From positions 86,725 to 150,724 of the forward strand of contig NZ_WQPN01000006.1 of assembly GCF_018785315.1 (NCBI RefSeq): a stretch of 64,000 nt of DNA. The letters are read 5' to 3'. Shown here piece by piece: positions 16,405 through 24,254 of this stretch. Made by a program: the position numbers and the translations under genes. The notes under the pieces were generated by a model. It saw only the letters and a list, made by a program, of their open reading frames with translations, was not told the DNA's origin and made no database searches. How positions within the stretch are numbered: the stretch's first letter is position 1; each line of letters opens with the position of its first letter. Origin of the DNA: Clostridium sp. MCC353. Lineage in GTDB: Bacteria > Bacillota > Clostridia > Lachnospirales > Lachnospiraceae.

Positions 16405-18141
16405 TCAGATTTCATATTCGTGTTTCCATCCGCCCTTTATTTTCTGCCGGAGCACATTGGCGATTTCCTGAGCGGTTCTGTATTTATTAAATCCCCTGTC
16501 CAGATTGGACACCAGAACGTCCATGGCCATTCTCACCTCATCGTTTGGGCCCGGCAGGGATATAATCCTGGCGTTCCCGCATTCCCCGGCCGCGATTCGT
16601 ATCCCTTCTTTTACATGCCGTCCCGTCCCTTTCTGATATTTCACCAGCCATGGGGTGGCCGCATAGGGATCTAACCGGGTAACCGCCTCAACTGTAAAGT
16701 CCTTATCTTCCGCCCCCACTCCTCCGGTGGTAATGATCAGGGAATATCCGTCGTCCATGGCCTCCTGAACCGCTTTGCATATCTCATCACAGTTATCTGA
16801 TATCGGCGGCCTAATCACCGTGTCATATCCTTTTTCTTCCAGCACGCGGGCTATATAAGGGGAATTTGTATCCTTTATCATGCCGTTTTGAACCTCAAAC
16901 CCCGTAGGAAATATGCACACCCTCTTCTCAAATGCTTCCCGCACCGTATTGCCCAGCTCATATGTATGATCCAGCACTTCGTCCACATCTTCCGGCTCCA
17001 GGGCAATCAGCCCGAGAACCCCGTTGGAATGGATGACGGACCGGCCGGTCAGCGTAAAACCGTCCACTTCTTTTAAGGCCTCCAGCACCGCCTTCTCCTT
17101 TCCCGCGATCTGTCTGGCATCCACCGTTTCTTTCAGGATATCCAGCGTTATATGATCCGGGCGCACATCGACCACCAGGACATTTTCCGTCTCCATGTCC
17201 AGAACCTGCGCCACTTTCCGGGCCACCTCGCCCAGGTCCACATGATCGATCACGATATTCTCAATCCAAAGCTCCTTTTTCTCCAGCAGATTCATGGTAA
17301 GGCCGGTTTCTTCTGCTTTTTTCTGGATGTGGATCACATCAAATTTCAAATCCAGCACAGGCGCGTCCACAATATCCCGGCCAATGCAGATCATATCAAC
17401 GCCGGATTCAGAGAGGGCGGGAATCTGCTCAATTTTTACATTTCCCGCAAATGCAGTCTTCACTTTCCCCCTCATATTAAGGCGGTCCAGCGTTTTCAAA
17501 ACCACCCCGATATCTTCTTTCTCGCCTGTATCGATCATCAGCACCGACGCCCCATGAGCGCAGGCGTCGGCCGTTTCCTGTTCCAGCATTCCCTGTTCAT
17601 TCCTCAACTGGACGGCTATGGTGTGGCCTTCCAGTTTTTTTGCGGCATCCAGCGCGGCTTCTATGGATCCAAACATCCTGATATAATTTTTGTCCAGGTA
17701 CACAAAAGGCAGTTCGGCAATCCTGGTTTTAACCCCCGCCTGACCGATCGCATGCCTCAGGGAATGTCTCAGCTCCACCGGCATCTTTTTAAAGGAACCG
17801 CAGACAATTTCAGCCCTGCCCCGGGCCAGGTCCACGGCGCGTTTCGCCGCGGTTGAAACCCCGGAAGCTTTGGAGATCAGGCCGATGATCCGGTCCTCCG
17901 CCATGGCGGTCTGTTTGGGCGTCCCGCGAAGCATCATGATCGTCTCATTGGCATGAACGAACATTCCGTCCCTGATATTGGACACCGCCTCCATACCCAG
18001 TTCCCGGGCCATATCTTCCGCCGCTTCAACCCCATATATGACGCCCTCCCTGGTATTGGATACTGCGGAAGTGACTGCCAGGTCCGTTATTTGTTCAAAA
18101 ATGACATCGCGGATATCCGTTATGGCTTCTTTTTTATCCAT
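16405..18141 (-). CDS. NadC/ModD-like phosphoribosyltransferase domain fused to MoCF (MoaB/CinA-like) domain
   Basis: A 578-residue, apparently cytoplasmic fusion. Residues 1-280 follow the quinolinate-phosphoribosyltransferase fold (SKASGVSTAAKRAVD, the repeated HGASVLMIDTGE strand, SGVDMICIGRDIVDAPVLDLKF). About 340-578 form a molybdopterin-binding (MoaB/MoeA/CinA) domain with GYDTVIRPPISDN, IITTGGVGAEDKDFTVEAV and SLPGPNDEVRMAMDVL. The usual QPRTase basic motifs (RKTTPG, KDNH) are not recognisable, so it may bind rather than make a nucleotide. It starts 14 bp after the FCD regulator. An involvement in handling a nucleotide cofactor of this operon is inference. Confidence 0.72.
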   Translation of the reverse strand: MDKKEAITDIRDVIFEQITDLAVTSAVSNTREGVIYGVEAAEDMARELGMEAVSNIRDGMFVHANETIMMLRGTPKQTAMAEDRIIGLISKASGVSTAAKRAVDLARGRAEIVCGSFKKMPVELRHSLRHAIGQAGVKTRIAELPFVYLDKNYIRMFGSIEAALDAAKKLEGHTIAVQLRNEQGMLEQETADACAHGASVLMIDTGEKEDIGVVLKTLDRLNMRGKVKTAFAGNVKIEQIPALSESGVDMICIGRDIVDAPVLDLKFDVIHIQKKAEETGLTMNLLEKKELWIENIVIDHVDLGEVARKVAQVLDMETENVLVVDVRPDHITLDILKETVDARQIAGKEKAVLEALKEVDGFTLTGRSVIHSNGVLGLIALEPEDVDEVLDHTYELGNTVREAFEKRVCIFPTGFEVQNGMIKDTNSPYIARVLEEKGYDTVIRPPISDNCDEICKAVQEAMDDGYSLIITTGGVGAEDKDFTVEAVTRLDPYAATPWLVKYQKGTGRHVKEGIRIAAGECGNARIISLPGPNDEVRMAMDVLVSNLDRGFNKYRTAQEIANVLRQKIKGGWKHEYEI

Positions 18142-18155
18142 CTGTCCCTCCTCGT

Positions 18156-18830
18156 CTAATTCCTGATTATCTCATCGCATTCCTGAAGGTGCTGCCTCAT
18201 GCTGGCTCTTGCGGCATCGGCGTCTTTCTTCTTAACAGCGTTTACCACCTTCGCCAGTTGGGGGATGGCTGTATTTTCCGCAATTTCCAGGGTACAGCAC
18301 CTGTGGTAAAATTTGACCATTACTGTGCTGATATCCCGGATCAACTGGTACAGCATCTGGTTGGAAGACGCCTTGGCGATCAGAAAGTGGAATTTCACAT
18401 CCAGATCGATATACTCTTCAATCTGGATACCCGGTTTTTGCATCAGCCAGACAATATTCTCCAGCTCTTTCACCTGATCCGGTTCTGCGTTGACCGCCGC
18501 CTGTCCTGCCGCTTCTGTTTCCAACAGGATTCTGACTTCCATGATCTCAGTCTGCTTGATCGTATTCAACTGGATCATAATACAGAGCGGATCCACAAAA
18601 CATCCCCGTACCTTTTCCACGATAAATGTGCCGCCGTTGCGTTTTTCGACAATTTTCGACGCTTCCAGCCCTTTTAAGGCCTCCCTCACCGTGGTTCTGC
18701 TGACGGCCAGCATTTCCGCCAGCTCCCCTTCTGCCGGAAGTTTATCTCCGGCATGCATTTTAGAAAAGATCATCTCTTCTATGGCGTCTTTCACCTTTTC
18801 GGAAACCTTCATTTTACCCGGTAAACCCAC
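18156..18830 (-). CDS. FadR-type GntR/FCD transcriptional regulator
   Basis: A 224-residue protein with an N-terminal winged helix (GDKLPAEGELAEMLAVSRTTVREALKGLEA) and a helical FCD effector domain (RILLETEAAGQAAV, DLDVKFHFLIAKASSN), whose Asp/His residues usually hold a metal that binds organic acids. A GTG start at 18830 has AAGGG about ten bases upstream. It lies inside the operon, between the aldolase and the fusion gene. It is clearly related to the plus-strand regulator at 20252-20956, sharing the segment VWMMQKPDI/VWLMQKPGI and the tail TLEIAENTAIP/TLEIAENSAIP. Confidence 0.9.
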   Translation of the reverse strand: MGLPGKMKVSEKVKDAIEEMIFSKMHAGDKLPAEGELAEMLAVSRTTVREALKGLEASKIVEKRNGGTFIVEKVRGCFVDPLCIMIQLNTIKQTEIMEVRILLETEAAGQAAVNAEPDQVKELENIVWLMQKPGIQIEEYIDLDVKFHFLIAKASSNQMLYQLIRDISTVMVKFYHRCCTLEIAENTAIPQLAKVVNAVKKKDADAARASMRQHLQECDEIIRN

Positions 18831-18834
18831 AATA

Positions 18835-19605
18835 TTAATTTCCCTTCACTTCTTTTACAAGAGCTTTAAATGTCTTTATAAATTCCACCGCATCAATGCT
18901 CAGCGCCACCCCCGCGAATCCGTCCGCCAGGTTTTTCTTAGCCGCCGCCACATCCGGTGAAAAGCTGATGGCCGGTTTCCCCGCATCTCTGCATGCTTTC
19001 AGAATCCGGGAACGGGCCTCTAAAAAGTCAGGGTGGTTAAACTGTCCTGAAATGCCCATATCCGTGGAGAGATCATAAGGCCCCAGGAAAATGCCGTCGA
19101 TATCGGGAACCTGCATAACTTCCTCAATATGGTTCAGCAGCCCTACCGTCTCACACTGGGGAATGATCAGCACGTCTTCATTCACCTCTTCGTAAAACTC
19201 ATTCAGCCGGCCTGCGCTCTTTAACGCCCATCCTGAATTTCTGGCGTAAGGGAAACAATGCTTTCCTTTGGGCGACAGCCGCCCCTGCTCTACCAGAAGC
19301 CGGATTTCGTCCATGTTCTCCATACAAGGAACAATGATGCCTTTTGCTCCGCAGTTGATCATTCTATGTAAGGAAGGCCGGGTATAATCCGGCACCCGGA
19401 CAACCGGAGTGATGCCCCCAGTTTCCGCCGCCCGGATATAATCCATGGTATCCTGAATGCTGAAAGGCCCGTGCTCCGTATCGATCACTACAAAGTCCAG
19501 ACCGGCCAGGCCAAGACATTCAATGGATGTTCCTCCCCCCAGCTGCGCCACGGTTCCTACTACGGGTTCTCCCCTCTGAATCTTTTCTTTTAATTTGTTT
19601 GCCAT
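18835..19605 (-). CDS. HpcH/HpaI-family aldolase (2-keto-3-deoxy acid type)
   Basis: A 256-residue class II aldolase. It shows the family segments VVIDTEHGPFS, VRVPDYTRPSLHRMINCGAK, IIVPCMEN, the metal/substrate-binding IIPQCETVGLLNHIEEV and GPYDLSTDMG. Members cleave 2-keto-3-deoxy-rhamnonate, glucarate or 4-hydroxy-2-oxo acids to pyruvate (or a homolog) and an aldehyde, using a divalent metal. As first gene of the seven-gene operon it suggests that the end product is a 2-keto-3-deoxy acid. Confidence 0.9.
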   Translation of the reverse strand: MANKLKEKIQRGEPVVGTVAQLGGGTSIECLGLAGLDFVVIDTEHGPFSIQDTMDYIRAAETGGITPVVRVPDYTRPSLHRMINCGAKGIIVPCMENMDEIRLLVEQGRLSPKGKHCFPYARNSGWALKSAGRLNEFYEEVNEDVLIIPQCETVGLLNHIEEVMQVPDIDGIFLGPYDLSTDMGISGQFNHPDFLEARSRILKACRDAGKPAISFSPDVAAAKKNLADGFAGVALSIDAVEFIKTFKALVKEVKGN

Positions 19606-20251
19606 CTCTCTTCCTCCTGAATACTATTGATAATATTGTTAGAACGTAACTGTTCAGTAGGTCTGCGCATTTACTGCGCTGATCGTACAAAAATGTGGAA
19701 TTGCGAGCAAAAATCCCATCGCCAAAGGCGATTTCAAATGGATTTTTGCATGTAACTGTGAGGGTACTGAACAGTTACATTAGAACTTAATTGTCTCCCG
19801 GCCTCTTAAATGTTCCGGGGCCTTGTAACAGGTTTTCTAATACAGCTGCTCTTTTTGCTTTCTTTTTGTATTACAATTTATATTTTAATTATATAATTAT
19901 AATACTTTATATGCGTATATTACAACATCGCGCTGATAATGTCAACATATTATGGGCATTTTTCCAACATAAATACTATTTTTATTATGTACATTTAATA
20001 ATTGTATTATAATAGTGTTCGGATTTTCTATTTAATTGATACAAAAATACTATTGATATCATAAAAATCATATACTATAATGAATTAAGATCGAAACGCA
20101 AATCTGATTAACTATTTTTATCCTACCGCAATATCATAAAACATTTGATTGGCAAAAAATGGAAGCCGCAGCGGACCATCATTTGATTCTGCGCCGACGG
20201 CCCTTTTCATTTAAGCCCTTTCTCATAACAGAGTGGAAATTGGAGGTAATT
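19606..20251. promoter_or_regulatory. Divergent control region between aldolase operon and GntR gene
   Basis: A 646-bp gene-free stretch. Its left part holds the repeat element at 19646-19778. The right part (about 19850-20100) is very AT-rich, with palindromic stretches such as AATTATATAATT and a run of ATTGTATTATAATAG, suitable for promoters and FCD-regulator sites. TATAAT at 20086-20091 is a likely -10 for the plus-strand gene, but I cannot find a good -35. No open frame with a ribosome binding site is seen. Confidence 0.45.
19646..19778. repeat. Repeat element with GTAACTGTTCAGTA terminal inverted repeats
   Basis: A 133-bp element bounded by GTAACTGTTCAGTA (19646-19659) and its exact complement (19765-19778). 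Inside lies a second hairpin, GCAAAAATCC...GGATTTTTGC, with GATCGCC-like loops. The terminal repeat resembles the arm of the palindromes at 5861 and 9384 (GTAACAGTTCAG). The form fits a small non-autonomous MITE-like element. Confidence 0.6.
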
Positions 20252-20956
20252 ATGGCATCGAAAGTTAAAGTGGCAGATAAATTGAAAAAAGAAATGCAGG
20301 ATATGATTCTTAAAAATATGAAGCCGGGGGACAAACTTCCCACGGAGTCGGAACTTTGCATCCGGTTCAACGCCAGCCGCACATCTGTCCGGGAGGCGCT
20401 GCAGGCATTGAGATCTTCCGGGATACTGGAAAAAAAGGGCGGCGGCACCTATGTCACAGACACCTTTGACGAATGTCTGATCAGCCCGCTCATGGCCATG
20501 CTGCAGCTCAATCTGACAGAGGCCGGAGACCTGTTGGAGATAAGACGGATTTTAGAGACGGAAACAGCCGGTCTGGCTGCCAGACGGGCCACAGAAGAAG
20601 ATATCCGCCAATTGGAGAACATCGTCTGGATGATGCAGAAACCGGATATCACGCTGGAAGAATTTATCGGCCTGGACGTAAAATTCCATATGGCGGTGGC
20701 CCAGGCCAGCGGCAATTCCGGGCTGCAAATCCTCATAAAGAACATCACGTCAGCGCTGGAAAAAGTCTACCCGCGGTACTGCACCCTGGAAATCGCGGAA
20801 AATTCCGCAATTCCGTTGGAACGGGAAATCGTCCAGGCCATTTGCCAACATGATTATGAAACCGCAAAGCAGAAAATGGCCCGGCACCTTTTGGAAAGCG
20901 GCCTGAATGCGGGGATTGACGGGCAGGAAGAGGATATCCAATCCGGGGCGGAATAG
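20252..20956 (+). CDS. FadR-type GntR/FCD transcriptional regulator
   Basis: A 234-residue regulator: winged helix (GDKLPTESELCIRFNASRTSVREALQAL) then FCD domain (RRILETETAGLAA, GLDVKFHMAVAQASGN). ATG 20252 follows TTGGAGG by five bases; an upstream open frame adds 31 codons without a site. It is a close relative of the regulator at 18156-18830 and diverges from that operon, so it is probably a duplicate that reads the same or a related acid. Its tail (DGQEEDIQSGAE) is acidic. Confidence 0.92.
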   Translation: MASKVKVADKLKKEMQDMILKNMKPGDKLPTESELCIRFNASRTSVREALQALRSSGILEKKGGGTYVTDTFDECLISPLMAMLQLNLTEAGDLLEIRRILETETAGLAARRATEEDIRQLENIVWMMQKPDITLEEFIGLDVKFHMAVAQASGNSGLQILIKNITSALEKVYPRYCTLEIAENSAIPLEREIVQAICQHDYETAKQKMARHLLESGLNAGIDGQEEDIQSGAE

Positions 20957-20970
20957 GAAGAGCGGCAGAT

Positions 20971-21006
20971 AAAAACAGCAGTATTCCGAAGAATACTGCT
21001 GTTTTT
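20971..21006 (+). terminator. Rho-independent terminator
   Basis: AAAAACAGCAGTATTC pairs perfectly with GAATACTGCTGTTTTT around CGAA. It begins 14 bp after the stop of the GntR gene. Its A and T ends let it act on both strands, also serving the DUF503 gene that converges on it. Confidence 0.9.
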
Positions 21007-21046
21007 ATTGTCTTCTTTCTATTTATTGTCCTCATTCCATTGCCCC

Positions 21047-21328
21047 TCATCTGATCTCCCGTTCTTCCGCCACAATCTCAGCTTCCGTATTCTGCTCCAC
21101 GAAATCAACGATTTCATCCATCACACTGTCGGCCTGGGCGCTGTGGGGTACAATGGCAGCCACGCCGATCACCAGGATCTGATGGACATCCTGCTCTTCT
21201 ACTTCAGCGGCGGATACCTGGAATTTATTCCGTATCTTCGCAAGAAGGCTTTTTATAATCATCCTCTTTTCTTTCAGGGAGTGGACCCAGGGGGCGTACA
21301 GCCTGATTTTTAATACTGCTATTTTCAT
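21047..21328 (-). CDS. DUF503 (YlxP-like) protein
   Basis: A 93-residue protein following the DUF503 pattern: KIAVLKIRLYAPWVHSLKEK at the front, SLLAKIRNKFQVSAAEVEEQD, and the closing VDFVEQNTEAEIV. It is ferredoxin-like in fold and often encoded near translation genes; the function is unknown. The ATG at 21328 has AGAGG five bases upstream. Confidence 0.88.
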   Translation of the reverse strand: MKIAVLKIRLYAPWVHSLKEKRMIIKSLLAKIRNKFQVSAAEVEEQDVHQILVIGVAAIVPHSAQADSVMDEIVDFVEQNTEAEIVAEEREIR

Positions 21329-21376
21329 CTTCACCTCTTATTTTCCTCTTGTATTTCCGTCATCTATTTCTAAAAA

Positions 21377-21574
21377 TCAAGGATGTTCCGGAAAAAAGAG
21401 TTCATCAACTGTCATATCCAGTTCCCGGGCCAGGCCAAACGCCAGCGCCAGCGTCGGATCGTACTTGTTATTCTCAATGGCATTGACTGTCTGCCGGGAT
21501 ACTCCGCATTTCTTAGCCAGATCTTCCTGCGACAATCCCTGCTGCTTCCTTTTTTCCCGAATATTGTTTTTCAT
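21377..21574 (-). CDS. Small XRE-family transcriptional regulator
   Basis: A 65-residue helix-turn-helix protein (MKNNIREKRKQQGLSQEDLA, KKCGVSRQTVNAIENNKYDP) of the compact type found beside small membrane proteins. ATG 21574 follows GGAGGAG. It is encoded downstream of the membrane gene at 21631-21912, and the promoter of that pair carries two matching 18-bp inverted repeats, so autoregulation is likely. Confidence 0.9.
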   Translation of the reverse strand: MKNNIREKRKQQGLSQEDLAKKCGVSRQTVNAIENNKYDPTLALAFGLARELDMTVDELFFPEHP

Positions 21575-21630
21575 GTCACTCCTCCGTCACGCCTCCATGC
21601 CGGAGCATTTCTTGCGCGAATACTGCGCTT

Positions 21631-21912
21631 CTAATCTCCGTACTTTTTCTTAAATCCAAACAGCAGGACACAGTAGATTATGGCAGTGGATGCCAGAATG
21701 ATGAATGGATTTATCCCTTTATAGCCGCGGAAAAAGCTTTCAACGATGCAGACGACAAAATATCCCACCATCCCCAGCAAGGTATAGGTGCTGGTTTTCC
21801 CAACGATCATCCTTCTTCTCTCATCTCCCTGTTTTATCAGTGAAATGAGCATAACCAGATCCATAATGATTACTGCTGCCAAAAAGATACCGAATAAAAT
21901 AAGACCTGTCAT
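21631..21912 (-). CDS. Small membrane protein paired with XRE regulator
   Basis: A 93-residue protein with three hydrophobic segments (about 4-25, 45-62, 70-85) and the charged loop KQGDERRRMIVGKTS. Membrane partners of this size commonly precede small XRE regulators in Firmicutes. The family is not named here. AAGGAG lies ahead of the ATG at 21912. Confidence 0.75.
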   Translation of the reverse strand: MTGLILFGIFLAAVIIMDLVMLISLIKQGDERRRMIVGKTSTYTLLGMVGYFVVCIVESFFRGYKGINPFIILASTAIIYCVLLFGFKKKYGD

Positions 21913-21949
21913 AATAACTGCTCCTTTCCAAATATTTCACCATATCATA

Positions 21950-22013
21950 TGTCAAATACTTTTGACATTTTAAGTGTAACGGACGGAGGATAAAATGTCA
22001 ATAGTTTTTGACA
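21950..22013 (-). promoter_or_regulatory. Promoter with two XRE operators
   Basis: On the minus strand, TTGACA (22001-21996) and TACACT (21978-21973) are 17 bp apart. Two 18-bp inverted repeats of the form TGTCAA-N-TTTTGACA lie at 21996-22013, on the -35, and 21950-21967, just after the start point. Their centres are 46 bp apart. The XRE protein of this transcript is the likely ligand. Confidence 0.7.
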
Positions 22014-22028
22014 TTTTTCCTCCGTCCC

Positions 22029-22676
22029 TTAAAAACTGTTGTTTGTATTTTTCTCATGAACCTGCTGGTCGATCTTATTGACCGCGTTGAGATACCGGAT
22101 ATGAATCCATTTTTGCAGCAATTCACAATCCCTTTTATCAAAGACATGATATAAAAGAGTAGAATTTTCAATAGTTTTATTCACATCATCCGGCCCGTCA
22201 AATGCCTTTGTGATCATCACATCAATATATTCCTTATACTTAGTCAGCATTTCCACCATGCGGTGATAAGGGCTGCAGGAATAGATCACGTCAAATGTGG
22301 CGCTGGTTTCCTTAAACGCCTCCCCTTTCAGGCCCGCCTTTAAAAATGCGATTTTACGCTGGGTAAAAAGTTTAACCTCTTCAATCTCTTCCTGGGACGC
22401 ATTGATCAGGAAATCGCTGATGATCGCATTTTCCAACATTTCCCGGATTTTGGCGATCTCATACATATCGTTTTTATCGATGCCCACCACAAAATAGCCT
22501 TTCATATCCACATGCTTAACCAAATGATCCCGTTCCAGCATCTGCAAAGCTTTATTTACATGAAATTTGTTCACATTATATTTATTTGCCAACTGTGTCT
22601 CAACCAGCCGCTGGTCACGATGAAGTGTATTATTAATAATTTGTCTGCGCAAATCCTGATAGATAAAATCAGTCAT
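22029..22676 (-). CDS. GntR-family regulator with FCD-like helical domain
   Basis: A 215-residue protein. The N-terminal winged helix is divergent (DQRLVETQLANKYNVNKFHVNKALQMLERD) and is followed by a helical effector part (IREMLENAIISDFLIN, TSATFDVIYSCSPYHRMVEML). The 3' neighbour converges. The divergent dehydratase/transporter pair at 23054-25682 is the likely target. ATG 22676 follows GGGGAG. Confidence 0.88.
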   Translation of the reverse strand: MTDFIYQDLRRQIINNTLHRDQRLVETQLANKYNVNKFHVNKALQMLERDHLVKHVDMKGYFVVGIDKNDMYEIAKIREMLENAIISDFLINASQEEIEEVKLFTQRKIAFLKAGLKGEAFKETSATFDVIYSCSPYHRMVEMLTKYKEYIDVMITKAFDGPDDVNKTIENSTLLYHVFDKRDCELLQKWIHIRYLNAVNKIDQQVHEKNTNNSF

Positions 22677-23053
22677 AAAGAAGTTCTCCCCGAGTGTCTT
22701 TTTATCTTATTAATAGTATATCATGGCCTGGCCCTTGTCAACCAAAGGGAGGGTTCTCCCGCGCACAAGGGAGGATTCTCCCTCATACAAAGTCATTCAA
22801 AGAGCACCGGCAGTTAATCAGCAGTTTCAAATCCATAGAGCATATCATACATAACTGTTTTTTAGTAATTTTACACATTTTTCGTCAAAATATATTGATT
22901 TTATTATACATTTTATCTTGACTGTGCCCTTTCAGTATGTTAATCTGAAATTAAATAGTTAACTATTTTATAAAAGATAACTATATGTTTTTAGACCAGA
23001 GAATAGTTAACTGTTTAACCTATAAAATATCATTCTAATAAGGAGGGGCAGTT
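22677..23053 (+). promoter_or_regulatory. Divergent control region with promoter and two GntR operators
   Basis: For the plus strand, TTGACT (22918-22923) and TAATCT (22941-22946) are 17 bp apart. Downstream lie AAATAGTTAACTATTT (22953-22968, a perfect palindrome) and AATAGTTAACTGTTT (23002-23016), with centres 48 bp apart, where a bound repressor would block transcription. Nearer the regulator, the segment 22746-22780 contains two GGAGGNTTCTCCC-type inverted repeats. No gene is seen in this stretch. Confidence 0.65.
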
Positions 23054-24181
23054 ATGAGAATCACGGAAATTTACGCTGAAGTTGTCAACGCTTCGATTTA
23101 CTCCAACTATGTTTTCGTCATCGCAAAAACCGACGAAGGGGTAACGGGCTTTGGCGACGCCACTTTAGACGGACTTGAATTTGAGGTCGTTGCCGCAGTA
23201 CGTAATATGGGCAGCAAATTAATCGGAAAAGATGTGTTACATGACAATTTAGAAGTATCAGGCGACGGCGGCGGCCTGATAACGGCAGCGGCGGCATCGG
23301 GAATCGATATCGCCATGTGGGATTTAAAAGGCAAAGCCTTAAATGTTCCGGTATACCAGCTTCTTGGAGGCGCCAGGCGCAAAGAAATTCCGGTGTACGC
23401 CTCCTTTAACAGGGCCATCAAAGACCGGACGCCGCAAGGCTTTGGCGAATTTGCCAAAGAGCTGGTCAGCCGCGGAAACCGGGCGTTAAAATGCCATCCA
23501 TTTGACGGCGTATCCTGGAAAACGCCTCTTGAAAACCAGAAGAAACTGGTAGATACCGGCTGCGAACGCTTCATCGCCATGCGGGAAGCCGTGGGGGACG
23601 AGATTGCCGTCGGCGTGGACGCCCATTGGAGATTTGACATGAAAACCGCCATGTATGTGGCCGACCGTTTACGGCCCTATCATCCATTCTGGATCGAGAC
23701 GCCGATACCGGAGAAAAAACCTGAATTGTTACGGGAATTCCGCATGAAATGCGGCGTTCTGGTGGCAGGCGCAGAGATGCAGGCTGGCGGCGACGCCATT
23801 TTACCTCTGCTCAAAAACCAGGCTCTGGATGTGTATATGCCGGATATCCGCTACGTAGGCGGAATCACCGGAATGATGAAGATGAATTCCCTGCTGGAGG
23901 CATACGATGTTTTGGTTTCCCCCCATAATATGTGCAGCGTGATTACCTGCGCTTCCAGCCTGCATGTGTCCGCTGTTATGAAGAATTTTATGCATTTGGA
24001 ATACCATCCGGCGGAAGCGCCCTGGCTCCGTGATTTCTCTGATACCTACTGGGATGTGAAGGACGGTAAATTTTCCATTCCTGAAGGCCCTGGTCTGGGC
24101 GTAAATCTGGACCTGAATCTGTTGAAAGAGCACCCGTATAAAAAAGCCCAGCCGTTAAGGCTTAATATGCTGGGCGCCTGA
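23054..24181 (+). CDS. Enolase-superfamily sugar-acid dehydratase
   Basis: A 375-residue member of the mandelate racemase/muconate lactonizing group. Metal ligands D189 (VGVDAHWRF), E215 (WIETPIP) and E241 (GAEMQAGG) are spaced 26 and 26 as usual. K146/H148 (ALKCHPF) and H291 (SPHNM) are the likely acid-base residues. The N-terminal capping domain (FGDATLDGLEFEVV) is present. It would dehydrate an aldonate or related hydroxy acid to a 2-keto-3-deoxy acid. ATG 23054 follows AGGAGGGG. The next gene is a carrier, so the pair imports and dehydrates the same acid; the substrate cannot be named. Confidence 0.92.
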   Translation: MRITEIYAEVVNASIYSNYVFVIAKTDEGVTGFGDATLDGLEFEVVAAVRNMGSKLIGKDVLHDNLEVSGDGGGLITAAAASGIDIAMWDLKGKALNVPVYQLLGGARRKEIPVYASFNRAIKDRTPQGFGEFAKELVSRGNRALKCHPFDGVSWKTPLENQKKLVDTGCERFIAMREAVGDEIAVGVDAHWRFDMKTAMYVADRLRPYHPFWIETPIPEKKPELLREFRMKCGVLVAGAEMQAGGDAILPLLKNQALDVYMPDIRYVGGITGMMKMNSLLEAYDVLVSPHNMCSVITCASSLHVSAVMKNFMHLEYHPAEAPWLRDFSDTYWDVKDGKFSIPEGPGLGVNLDLNLLKEHPYKKAQPLRLNMLGA

Positions 24182-24254
24182 TGATTTTATGAAACCCGGG
24201 GGCATTTTTCTAAATGCCCTGACCGTTTTGCGTTCGTTAACAGGAGGGATTTTT

